This document shows positions 1-6,118 of a stretch of 6,202 nt of DNA, one piece after another. Position 1 is the first letter of the stretch, and each line of letters begins with the position of its first letter. The stretch spans positions 1-6,202 of the forward strand of contig JAJDXU010000083.1 of NCBI GenBank assembly GCA_022823105.1, in the 5' to 3' direction. Source of the stretch: Dehalococcoidia bacterium (GTDB lineage Bacteria; Chloroflexota; Dehalococcoidia; Lucifugimonadales; UBA3495). Below the pieces are notes generated by a model, which searched no databases, had not been told where the DNA came from, and saw only the letters and a list, made by a program, of their open reading frames with translations. A program made the position numbers and the translations under genes.

Positions 1-90
1 ACCCTGGCGTCGATCTTCGGCACCTGGCGGGCACAGGGCTTCAACACCCTCACCACCTGCCGACAATTCCTCGCTTCCCCTCAAGTCTGA
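1..90 (+). CDS. Transposase C-terminus, probably IS66-like (partial)
   Basis: Frame 1 is open from the window edge to a TGA at 88-90 and gives 29 residues, including SIFGTWRAQGFNTL and ending in LASPQV. The pattern of a Trp-Arg, a Gly-Phe/Leu-Asn turn and a short hydrophobic helix before the stop resembles the C-terminal tail of IS66-type transposases as I remember them. The catalytic DDE domain would lie upstream, outside the window. No terminal inverted repeat can be confirmed after the stop. A 5-bp hairpin (CGGGG 98-102 with CCCCG 113-117) follows the stop and could be a weak terminator. With so few residues the family call is tentative; it could be the tail of another transposase or an unrelated protein. 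Confidence 0.45.
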   Translation, partial: TLASIFGTWRAQGFNTLTTCRQFLASPQV

Positions 91-599
91 ACTGTTACGG
101 GGCCGCCAGCGTCCCCGCGCTCCAATTCAGGTGACACAGTCGTTCCTGTCTGTGCTAAAGCTCCCAACTTTCTGTGATTCACCTGCCTTTGGTGGCAAAA
201 GGACCTGCCATCGCCCCCCATAATCCCCAAAAACCCCAGCTCAGACACCCCCGGCCCCGCTGACACTTCCCCCTTGCTCTAACCCTTCCACCATCCGTAC
301 CATATTACCCAGCGCCCCAATTCCAACCCGCCGCCCGGACCCGCAACAGCCGACCCAATGCCCACGTCCCAACATCGCGAACCTCCCGCCCCAAAACCGC
401 CCAACCTGCCCGCCAATACCACTGAAATCGCCGCCAAAACGCTGCCATCGGCCCCCATTCAGCCCCACCACCCGCCCGATGCCCTACTTGAAAGAACGGA
501 AATGAGAGGAAATGAGCGGGAAATCGGCTTTTTCGTCCTTTTACCACGCAATTGCAAGTAGGTACGCGTGAGGGCGGGCGTGCCGCGCGCACCTTTGCC
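91..599. other. Long gene-free region with strong C-over-G strand bias
   Basis: I see no credible gene in these 509 bases. The short minus-strand open frames at 241-592 read as Gly/Trp/Arg-rich low-complexity peptides and are products of base bias. By hand count, 241-480 has 122 C and 34 G, a skew of about -0.56, which is far from the neighbouring genes. C-runs at 214-219, 225-228, 234-237, 248-252 and 255-258 would be G-tracts on the minus strand. The bias stops near 485, where a purine-rich stretch begins (about 489-527). The region may be decayed sequence downstream of the left transposase, or the far upstream part of the 662 gene's control region. Confidence 0.6.
498..524 (+). repeat. Three helically phased GGAAAT repeats
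   Basis: GGAAATGAG occurs at 498-506 and again at 508-516, followed by GGAAAT at 519-524. The spacings are 10 and 11 bp, so the words fall on the same face of the helix. They lie about 75-100 bp upstream of the TTGACA box at 600. This could be an activator or repressor binding array or an intrinsically bent segment. The words are short and the tract is generally purine-rich, so chance repetition is possible. Confidence 0.35.
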
Positions 600-630
600 T
601 TGACATCACGTTACCCCTGTAACAGAATAT
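600..630 (+). promoter_or_regulatory. Promoter with inverted-repeat operator candidate
   Basis: A perfect -35 hexamer TTGACA (600-605) is followed after 17 bp by CAGAAT (623-628), which matches four of six -10 consensus bases. Between them is a perfect inverted repeat, GTTAC (610-614), four bases, GTAAC (619-623). A dyad inside the spacer is where many repressors, and MerR-type regulators, bind. The predicted transcript would start around 635 and run into the gene at 662. No regulator gene is present in the window, so the binding protein is unknown. Confidence 0.55.
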
Positions 631-661
631 CGCCATCCCAACCCCGCACAGGAACGAGAGT

Positions 662-1456
662 ATGACAACAGTTCAGAACGGTTCCCGCACTACCGTAAAT
701 GTGAACGGTACAGCCGTCGAAATGTATTCGGGCGGCAATGGTCCGCCGCTGGTCTTCTTCCACGGGGCCGGCGGGTCCAACGGCTGGCAGCCTTACCACG
801 AGGACCTTTCGGCCGAGTACACCGTATTTGTGCCCAGCCAGCCCGGCTTCAACGGCACAGAGGCGCCGGCCTGGGTCAAGACCATCAGCGACGTGGCCCA
901 CTTCAATCACATGTTCATCGATGCGCTGGGCTTGCAGGACATCGTTTTGATGGGGTCGTCGATGGGCGGTTGGGTGTCGGCAGAGATGGCCGCGATGGAC
1001 GACCACAATATCGACGCCCTGATATTGGTGGATGCGGCCGGCATCAAGCCGCGGGAAGGCGAGATAGCGGAGATTTTCATGGTCTCCGCCGACACCAGGC
1101 TGAAGCAGAGATTTTATGATCCGAGCCAGGTGCCGAACTACGAGAACTACACGCGCGAACTGAGTCCCGAAGAGCAGTTGGTGGTGCACTCCAACGCCAT
1201 CACGGCTTCGCAACTGTGCTGGAAACCTTACCTGCACAACCCGAGCCTTCCGTACACGCTGTCCCGTGTGGACACGCCCACGTTGATTGTATGGGGGAAC
1301 GAGGACGCCATCATTCCGGTGGAGTGCGGACACCTCTTCCAGCAGGCGATCCAGGGGAGCCAGTTGCGAATCATAGACAACTGCGGACACTCGCCGGCCG
1401 TGGAAAAGCGCGGAGAGTTTGTTGCCGCGGTCAGCGGATTCCTGAACAGCCTCTAA
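662..1456 (+). CDS. Alpha/beta hydrolase
   Basis: This 264-residue protein has the full set of alpha/beta-hydrolase fold marks: oxyanion-hole motif HGAGG (34-38), nucleophile elbow GSSMGG (98-103) with Ser100, acid Asp215 in GNEDAIIP, and His243 in CGHSP. The length is normal for the MhpC/BphD-like group of soluble hydrolases, with a variable cap at about 130-195. It probably hydrolyses an ester, lactone or C-C bond in a catabolic intermediate in the cytoplasm; the substrate cannot be read. ATG at 662 is preceded by AGGA at 650-653, a usable ribosome binding site, and by a good promoter at 600-630. The flavin oxidoreductase gene follows 48 bp downstream on the same strand, with no terminator between them, so the two are likely co-transcribed and may act in sequence. 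Other serine-hydrolase roles such as haloperoxidase or epoxide hydrolase are less likely because of the Ser nucleophile and general sequence style. Confidence 0.93.
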   Translation: MTTVQNGSRTTVNVNGTAVEMYSGGNGPPLVFFHGAGGSNGWQPYHEDLSAEYTVFVPSQPGFNGTEAPAWVKTISDVAHFNHMFIDALGLQDIVLMGSSMGGWVSAEMAAMDDHNIDALILVDAAGIKPREGEIAEIFMVSADTRLKQRFYDPSQVPNYENYTRELSPEEQLVVHSNAITASQLCWKPYLHNPSLPYTLSRVDTPTLIVWGNEDAIIPVECGHLFQQAIQGSQLRIIDNCGHSPAVEKRGEFVAAVSGFLNSL

Positions 1457-1504
1457 TCCGGTCACCGAACCGTCGAACCGCCCAACCAAGAAGGAGCAAA
1501 CATC

Positions 1505-2656
1505 ATGGCGCACGAGCTTGAAGTATTCTGGTTCTCGGAACAGCCCTACGGCCACGTGACCGAAGATGACCTGGCGCCCTACGAATCGGGCCGAATGCAC
1601 TTTCCCAACACGTACTTCGATCCGGAAAAGGCGCACGTGCTGTATTCCAACTATCACGACCAGTACGAGTTGGCCGACCAGGTGGGCTTCGACGGCATCA
1701 TGTCCAATGAGCACCACAGCTCCTACTGGTGCATGAAACCGTCGGTGAACGTGGATGCCGCCGTGATCACGCAGCGCACCAAGAACGCCAAGATCGCGAT
1801 GCTGGGCAACGTGATCGCGGTCAACGATCCGGTGAAGATGGCCGAGGAGATTGCGATGCTGGACTGCATCAGCGGCGGCCGGATCATCTCCGGATTCGTG
1901 CGCGGCACCGCCGTAGAGACGCTGCACGCGGGCTACCCGCCGACCGAGAACCGGCCGCGGTTTGAGGAGGCACACGACCTGATCGTCAAGTGCTGGACCG
2001 AACCCGGCCCCTTCCGCTGGGAGGGCGAGTACTGGCCTCACCGCATGGTGAACCCGTGGGTGGTGCCGATCCAGAAGCCTCACCCACCGGTGTGGTTCCC
2101 CGGCACCGGCAGTCCTGAGTCCGTGATCTGGGCGGCCAAGCACCGGTACCCGTACATGAACCTGGGCTCGTTGCTGGACCTGACCAAGCAGTTGAAGGGC
2201 ATCTACCACGAGACCGCCGCCGAGGAAGGCTACGAGGCCGGGCCCGAGCACTTCGGATACCTGATCCGCTGCCTGGTGGCCGACACCGACGAGCGGGCGC
2301 AGGAGATTGGGCGCACGTTCCTGTGGACCGAGAACCACCGGAACCGCGGGCCGATGGAGTTCAACGACCCGCCGGGCTACCAGTCCCGCGAGGCGCTGCG
2401 CATCAAGATGTCGCGGCCGCTGATCGGGACGGGGACTATGGGTCGCCGGATGTCCTACGAGGACCTGCAGGACGCCTATAACATCATCGTGGGCAGCCCG
2501 GAGACGGTCACCGAGAAGCTGCGCCACATCCGCCGAGACCTGGAGCCCGGCTACATCCTGATCTACGGCAACGAGGGCCACATGCCCCACGAGGACGTGA
2601 TGCGCTCGGTGGAGTTGCTGGGGACGAAGGTGATTCCGGCGCTGAAGGAAGGGTAA
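1505..2656 (+). CDS. LLM-class flavin-dependent oxidoreductase (monooxygenase)
   Basis: This 383-residue protein belongs to the bacterial luciferase-like family, which forms TIM-barrel enzymes using reduced FMN or F420 to oxidise organic substrates. Visible family marks are the NEHH motif (68-71), the stretch NDPVKMAEEIAMLD (107-120) followed by SGGRIISGFVRG (123-134), the RPRFEEAHDLI helix (150-160) and the C-terminal GSPETVTEKL motif (330-339). Length is typical. ATG at 1505 is set by a strong ribosome binding site, AAGGAG at 1491-1496, eight bases upstream. It forms an operon with the alpha/beta hydrolase, suggesting oxygenation followed by hydrolysis. The cofactor (FMN or F420), the substrate and any flavin reductase partner are not shown here; a reductase would have to be encoded elsewhere. 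A palindromic repeat lies 24 bp after the stop and may end the transcript. Confidence 0.93.
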   Translation: MAHELEVFWFSEQPYGHVTEDDLAPYESGRMHFPNTYFDPEKAHVLYSNYHDQYELADQVGFDGIMSNEHHSSYWCMKPSVNVDAAVITQRTKNAKIAMLGNVIAVNDPVKMAEEIAMLDCISGGRIISGFVRGTAVETLHAGYPPTENRPRFEEAHDLIVKCWTEPGPFRWEGEYWPHRMVNPWVVPIQKPHPPVWFPGTGSPESVIWAAKHRYPYMNLGSLLDLTKQLKGIYHETAAEEGYEAGPEHFGYLIRCLVADTDERAQEIGRTFLWTENHRNRGPMEFNDPPGYQSREALRIKMSRPLIGTGTMGRRMSYEDLQDAYNIIVGSPETVTEKLRHIRRDLEPGYILIYGNEGHMPHEDVMRSVELLGTKVIPALKEG

Positions 2657-2679
2657 CCAACCGGTTGATTTGACCGATC

Positions 2680-2707
2680 GTAGGGGCGGGTTGAAAACCC
2701 GCCCCTC
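2680..2707. repeat. GTAGGGGCG-type palindromic repeat, copy 1
   Basis: Arms AGGGGCGGGTT (2682-2692) and AACCCGCCCCT (2696-2706) are perfect 11-bp complements around a GAA loop. The unit begins GTAGGGGCG (2680-2688), the same nine bases that open the second palindrome at 3018. It lies just after the flavin oxidoreductase stop and could act as a terminator; TTTT follows at 2711-2714, after a five-base gap. The shared core with variable inner stem is typical of REP-like dispersed palindromes. Confidence 0.75.
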
Positions 2708-2765
2708 GTGTTTTGCCGCCGCGTGTTACACTGACTTTGATCAACGAAACAGAGCGCAAAGTGAC

Positions 2766-2993
2766 ATGTCAACGTCCGTCCAACTGTCGGTTGAAACAGA
2801 GGAACGCCTCGAGTTTCTGGTTTCGGAAACCGGCCTCTCCAAGTCGTCCATCCTTCAAGAAATAATCGAGCGTGGGCTGGACGACGTCGAGGACTATTAT
2901 CTCGCTGCCCAAGTCCTTGAACGTATCCGCTCCGGCCAAGAGCGTGTATTTTCATCCGACGAGGTAAAACGCGACCTTGGCCTGGACGGTTGA
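2766..2993 (+). CDS. Ribbon-helix-helix antitoxin-like protein (RelB/DUF6290-like), no toxin partner
   Basis: This 75-residue protein has the layout of a ribbon-helix-helix DNA-binding antitoxin: a short strand TSVQLSV (3-9), helix A at about 10-21, the turn ETGLSKSS (21-28), helix B at about 28-44, then an acidic and charged tail ending SSDEVKRDLGLDG (63-75), which resembles the toxin-binding tails of RelB-type antitoxins. ATG at 2766 is chosen because the fold begins there; an in-frame TTG at 2670 would add residues translated from the palindrome and has no family support. The ribosome binding site is weak. A RelE/ParE toxin would normally start within a few bases of the stop, but only 77 bp remain before the convergent Rieske gene, and they hold no such frame. 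The gene is therefore an orphan antitoxin or a stand-alone regulator. It sits between two related palindromes. Confidence 0.8.
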   Translation: MSTSVQLSVETEERLEFLVSETGLSKSSILQEIIERGLDDVEDYYLAAQVLERIRSGQERVFSSDEVKRDLGLDG

Positions 2994-3017
2994 AGGTGTA
3001 ATGAGGCCGAAAACGGT

Positions 3018-3045
3018 GTAGGGGCGAATAATCATTCGCCCCTAC
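3018..3045. repeat. GTAGGGGCG-type palindromic repeat, copy 2
   Basis: Arms GTAGGGGCGAAT (3018-3029) and ATTCGCCCCTAC (3034-3045) are perfect 12-bp complements with a four-base loop. It shares its outer core with copy 1 at 2680, but the inner stem differs with both arms changed together. It lies between the stop of the plus-strand antitoxin-like gene (2993) and the stop of the minus-strand Rieske gene (3071), so it could also serve as a two-way terminator, though no long T-run flanks it. Confidence 0.8.
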
Positions 3046-3070
3046 GTTAGTTTAAGAGTGCTTTGGCCGA

Positions 3071-4375
3071 CTATTTGCCGTTTCGGTGCTGGGAGCCGTC
3101 GGGGTAGAGGTCGTCCCAGAGGGCGTCGCGCCAGTCGACGCCGACGGGGAGGATGGCCTGAGCCGGCCGCAACATGTAGTAATTGTCGCCGGCACCGGGC
3201 GGTGTGCCACCTTCGGACACGGTGCGTGTGGCCTGCAACAACTGGCGGCGGGCGTAGATGATGGCCATGTCGGTGCGGCTGAGGTTCTCGCGGGTGCGGT
3301 CGACGATGTGCCCCATGCTTTCCTGCACGGCCACGTCCTGGGCGTTCACGCCGTCGATGCCGCTGAAGGTCTCGGTCCTCTGCACGGCGCGGTCGATCAT
3401 CCAGTTGTTGTCGCGGTTGACCCTGGTGCGGAAGCTGTCGAGCATGTGCTCGGGGCCGCGCCCGTAACTGCGGTCCATTTCAGTGCGCTCCTCGGCCTCG
3501 ATGGGATCGTCGTAGGACAGGTCCCAATTCCACACCATGACGTTGTTGTCGTCCATGGGGACCCACATGTGGCCGGAGGCGAGGAAACCGACGGGGCCGG
3601 GCCGGCCGCGATACCCGCGCTGGCTGGCGCGCAACTGGTGGAATGGCATCACGAAGTGGTAGGCGCGCACGTGATTGCCCTCGTCGCCCAGGGAGCGGAT
3701 GCCGGCGTAGCGATAGCCGTAGTCGGTGATGTCCACCTCCAGTTCCGGCGGTTTGGCCTGCACGTGGGGTGAGTCGATGCGCAGGCCGGCATGGGGAGTA
3801 TCGGGCCTGAGGGTCCGGTGCAGGATGGAGGCGTGGGCGGAGTCGATGCCGCCCTCCAGCGCCTGCAACCAGTTGCACTCCTGCATGTTCTTGGTGACGT
3901 GGCGGTGGGTTTCCGGCACGGCGGCCCACTCGAACCTGGGCGCTGGCGGCATCTGCTCCCTGGGGCCCATGTATGCCCAGATGACGCCGCCCAGCTCCAC
4001 GGTCGGGTAGGCGGTGGTGGTCATCTTGGAGGGGAAGTCGCTGTCGGCGGGCTCGTTCATCATGTCGGTGCATTGGCCGTTCACGTCGAACTTCCAGCCG
4101 TGATACACGCAGCGCAGGCCGCACTCCTCGTTGCGTCCGAGCCACAGGGATGCCAACCGGTGGGGACACAGCTCCTCCAGCAGGCCGATGCGACCCTCGG
4201 TGTCGCGGAAGGCAACCAGCTGCTCGCCCAACAGCTTGACCCGAACGGGCTCGCCATCGGGCTCTTCCAGTTCCCAGGAGAGCAGGGCGGGCATCCAGTA
4301 GCGGCGCATTAACTCACCCATGGGGGTTCCGGGGCCGACCTGGGTCAGCGCGATGTTATCTGCCTGCGAAATCAT
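3071..4375 (-). CDS. Rieske 2Fe-2S aromatic ring-hydroxylating oxygenase, phthalate 4,5-dioxygenase-like
   Basis: This 434-residue protein is an oxygenase component of the Rieske non-haem iron family. The Rieske cluster ligands are Cys70 and His72 (CPHR) and Cys89 and His92 (CVYH). The catalytic domain shows NWLQALEGGIDSAHASILH (168-186), with bridging Asp178 and iron ligands His181 and His186; Asp347 in NAQD is the likely third iron ligand. The stretch QESMGHIVDR (351-360), followed by RTDMAIIYARRQLL, is typical of the phthalate 4,5-dioxygenase type. It would hydroxylate or demethylate an aromatic substrate using electrons from a reductase, which is not encoded here. ATG at 4375-4373 has an excellent ribosome binding site, AGGAGGT (4391-4385 on the minus strand). 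A TATAAT promoter lies about 80 bp upstream. It is divergent from the amidohydrolase gene, suggesting shared control and one pathway. The exact substrate is unknown. Confidence 0.93.
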   Translation of the reverse strand: MISQADNIALTQVGPGTPMGELMRRYWMPALLSWELEEPDGEPVRVKLLGEQLVAFRDTEGRIGLLEELCPHRLASLWLGRNEECGLRCVYHGWKFDVNGQCTDMMNEPADSDFPSKMTTTAYPTVELGGVIWAYMGPREQMPPAPRFEWAAVPETHRHVTKNMQECNWLQALEGGIDSAHASILHRTLRPDTPHAGLRIDSPHVQAKPPELEVDITDYGYRYAGIRSLGDEGNHVRAYHFVMPFHQLRASQRGYRGRPGPVGFLASGHMWVPMDDNNVMVWNWDLSYDDPIEAEERTEMDRSYGRGPEHMLDSFRTRVNRDNNWMIDRAVQRTETFSGIDGVNAQDVAVQESMGHIVDRTRENLSRTDMAIIYARRQLLQATRTVSEGGTPPGAGDNYYMLRPAQAILPVGVDWRDALWDDLYPDGSQHRNGK

Positions 4376-4432
4376 GGCGGCGTTACCTCCTCTGGAGCGG
4401 ATGGAATCGGGCCGGCACCGGCCGATTTATCG

Positions 4433-4461
4433 TTGCAAGTCGTCAGGCCGCATTATACAAA
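4433..4461 (+). promoter_or_regulatory. Possible weak promoter for the amidohydrolase
   Basis: TTGCAA (4433-4438) and TACAAA (4456-4461) are 17 bp apart, and each matches four of six consensus bases. The -10 box overlaps by two bases the TATAAT of the opposing Rieske promoter (4452-4457). If both are real, polymerase could occupy only one at a time. The match is modest. Confidence 0.35.
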
Positions 4462-4480
4462 AATCGGCGTGGCATGTATC
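4452..4480 (-). promoter_or_regulatory. Promoter for the Rieske oxygenase gene
   Basis: On the minus strand a perfect TATAAT (4457-4452) is preceded, 17 bp upstream, by GATACA (4480-4475), a three-of-six match to the -35 box. Transcription would start near 4445, giving an untranslated leader of about 70 bases before the ATG at 4375. The strong -10 and weak -35 suggest possible dependence on an activator. Confidence 0.55.
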
Positions 4481-4486
4481 CTGCCG

Positions 4487-4509
4487 CTCGTTTCAGCGAT
4501 TGAAATGAG
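4487..4509 (+). promoter_or_regulatory. Inverted repeat overlapping the amidohydrolase ribosome binding site
   Basis: CTCGTTTCA (4487-4495) and TGAAATGAG (4501-4509) form nine pairs, one of them G-U in RNA, around the loop GCGAT. The right arm contains the start of the GAGGTGG ribosome binding site (4507-4513). As RNA the hairpin would cover that site and could restrain translation; as DNA it could be an operator between the two divergent genes. Confidence 0.5.
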
Positions 4510-4520
4510 GTGGTTTGGCA

Positions 4521-5306
4521 ATGATGATTGTAGACACGCACGTTCACATTGGACGCGATCACTATGAACCGGTGGAGATGCTGCTGGCGCAGATGGAGCT
4601 GAACGGCGTTTCCAAGACGGTGCTGGTGCAATCGACGGCGACGCTGGACAATTCCTACGTGCTGGAGTGCATACGGAGGTTCCCGGGGCGCTTCTCGGTG
4701 GTCTGCCGCGTGGACGTTGACGACCCCGCCGCGCCGGACACGCTGGACAGCCTACAGGCGGCCGGCGCGGAGACGCTGAGGATCCGCAATTTTCACCGGT
4801 CGCCGGGGAACGATCCGCTGGCGATCTGGCGGGCAGCCGCCAAGCTGGGCATGTCGGTGAGCGTGGGCGGTCCGGCGGAGGGTTACGCGTCGCCGGAGTT
4901 CGACACGCTGGTGGCTGAACTGCCCAACCTGACGTTCATCCTGGAGCACCTGTGCGGCATGGGCATCCACGCCATCGGGGCGCCGGAGATGCCGCCGGAA
5001 TCGACCTACCGGCAGGCGTTGGAGTTGGCCCGTTATCCCAACACGGTGATCAAGATTCACGGCATGGGCGAGATCAGCGATCCGCCGTTCCCGTACAGCA
5101 ACACGCCGCCGTGGGTTCAGATGGCGTACGACGCGTTCGGACCGGACCGGATGGTGTGGGGGTCGGACTGGCCGCGCTGCACCAACCGGGAGGGCTACCG
5201 AAACTCTCTGCGGTACACCATTCGTGATATTGAGTCATGGTGCCCGCAGGAGGACCTGGCCAAGATATTCGGCGGGACCGCTCTCAACCTATGGAGGTTT
5301 GCCTGA
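4521..5306 (+). CDS. Amidohydrolase family 2 (TIM-barrel metal-dependent hydrolase)
   Basis: Read from ATG 4521 the protein has 261 residues. It opens with MMIVDTHVHIG, where His7 and His9 are the usual metal-binding pair. Other family sites are His143 in LEHLCG, His180 in KIHGMG, and Asp216 in VWGSDWPR, the catalytic Asp of this family; FGGTALNLWRF closes the protein as usual. Relatives include 2-pyrone-4,6-dicarboxylate lactonase and other lactone hydrolases or decarboxylases of aromatic catabolism, so lactone or ring-cleavage product hydrolysis is likely but the substrate is not identifiable. ATG 4521 is preferred over ATG 4524 and an in-frame TTG at 4515 because GAGGTGG (4507-4513) is seven bases upstream. 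It is divergent from the Rieske oxygenase gene. It is cytoplasmic, with no signal peptide. Confidence 0.9.
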   Translation: MMIVDTHVHIGRDHYEPVEMLLAQMELNGVSKTVLVQSTATLDNSYVLECIRRFPGRFSVVCRVDVDDPAAPDTLDSLQAAGAETLRIRNFHRSPGNDPLAIWRAAAKLGMSVSVGGPAEGYASPEFDTLVAELPNLTFILEHLCGMGIHAIGAPEMPPESTYRQALELARYPNTVIKIHGMGEISDPPFPYSNTPPWVQMAYDAFGPDRMVWGSDWPRCTNREGYRNSLRYTIRDIESWCPQEDLAKIFGGTALNLWRFA

Positions 5307-5334
5307 GGTTGAGTTCCCCAGACACGTGGGGTGG

Positions 5335-5352
5335 AGGCGAGTTTGGTCGCCT
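5335..5352 (+). terminator. Weak terminator-like hairpin
   Basis: AGGCGA (5335-5340) pairs perfectly with TCGCCT (5347-5352) around a six-base loop, 28 bp after the amidohydrolase stop. A second short stem, CCCCA (5316-5320) with TGGGG (5327-5331), lies just upstream. Neither is followed by a proper T-run, so termination is only possible. Confidence 0.3.
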
Positions 5353-5395
5353 TGCAAAGAATTCTGAGTTCTAAACCCGCCGGGAGCGCTACCGA

Positions 5396-6118
5396 GTGAT
5401 CGGCAGATCCGTGAAACACGTTGGTTGCGCGGTAATTCTGATCGCGCTGTTGGCGTCGATAGCGTGCGGCCAGGAAGAGCCGCCGGCTGCGCCGACTCCC
5501 GCGACCGCCGCCGTGCCCTCGTCCGAGGCGATGGAGGCGACCATGGGTCCGGTCGGCACGGAGGCGACGGCGATGGACAACCAGGGCGTCAGCCGACTGC
5601 AAACCGTGCGGGACCGGGGGACGCTGGTCTGCTCCGGCAACAACAGCGTGGCCGGGTTCGGCTTCCTCGATTCGTCCGGCAACACCGTCGGGTTCGATTG
5701 TGACCTGTGCCGCGCGGTCGCCGCGGCGGTTCTGGGGAATCCCAACGCCGTGGAATTTCGACCGACGACCGCCGCCGAACGCGGGCCGGCGATCCAGTCG
5801 GGTGAAGTGGATATCATGTCCCGCAACACGACATGGACCAGTTCCCGCGACGCCACCTGGGGCAATTTCGCGCAGACAATGTTCTACGACGGCCAAGGAT
5901 TCATGGTGCCCAGGGAGCTGGGCGTGACCAACATGATGGAACTGCGGGACGCGAAGATCTGCGTGCAGCAGGGTACCACGACGGAGTTGAACATCCAGGA
6001 TTTCGATAACCAGAACGGTATGAATTTCGACATCTTGACGTTCCCGGATAACGTTTCGAGCAACGAAGCGTACCTTAGAGTGTGTCTAAAAAGTAGGGAA
6101 GCGGGCCAAACGGCGTAG
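5396..6118 (+). pseudogene. General L-amino-acid ABC transporter substrate-binding lipoprotein (AapJ-like), truncated by IS insertion
   Basis: The native protein starts at GTG 5396, with GGAG at 5383-5386 as ribosome binding site. Residues 6-23 form a lipoprotein signal with Cys24 after SIA as the likely lipidated residue, then a Pro/Ala/Thr-rich linker to about 64. The binding domain starts at LQTVRDRGTLVCSG and matches the AapJ/BztA family: AGFGFLDSSGNTVGFDCDLC (86-105), MSRNTTWTSSRD (141-152) with the ligand-contacting Arg/Thr set, YDGQGFMVP (164-172) and QQGTTTELN (191-199). It would capture amino acids outside the membrane for import. Family members have about 340 residues. Here recognisable sequence stops near Leu227, at 6076, where an IS5-like end begins. 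The frame then continues 13 codons into the element and stops at TAG 6116-6118. The missing third includes much of the second lobe, so the product should not bind ligand normally. The permease and ATPase genes would lie beyond the element, if present. Confidence 0.88.

Noticed and set aside
241..592. Two minus-strand open frames of 76 and 95 residues in the C-rich region
   Set aside because: They are Gly/Trp/Arg-rich low-complexity products of the C-over-G bias, overlap each other in different frames and show no recognisable domain.
93..624. TGTTACGGGG (93-102) resembling the inverted TGTTACAGGGG (minus strand, 624-614), as possible ends of an element
   Set aside because: The match is about ten bases with a one-base gap, there is no target duplication, and the right copy is better explained as the promoter dyad.
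611..2590. A 659-residue open frame on the minus strand
   Set aside because: It is antisense to the alpha/beta hydrolase and flavin oxidoreductase genes, which have clear catalytic motifs and ribosome binding sites. Its sequence is Val/His/Arg-rich with no family features, as expected from high-GC codon use on the opposite strand.
2670..2765. TTG start extending the antitoxin-like protein by 32 residues
   Set aside because: The extra residues come from the palindromic repeat and lie before the strand that begins the ribbon-helix-helix fold; no ribosome binding site supports it.
3086..3772. A 228-residue plus-strand open frame opposite the Rieske gene
   Set aside because: It is Val/Gly/Ala/His-rich and fully antisense to a protein with all Rieske and iron ligands in place.
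5195..5896. A 233-residue minus-strand open frame across the amidohydrolase end and the binding-protein gene
   Set aside because: It overlaps two well-supported plus-strand genes and shows no domain; it is a shadow frame.
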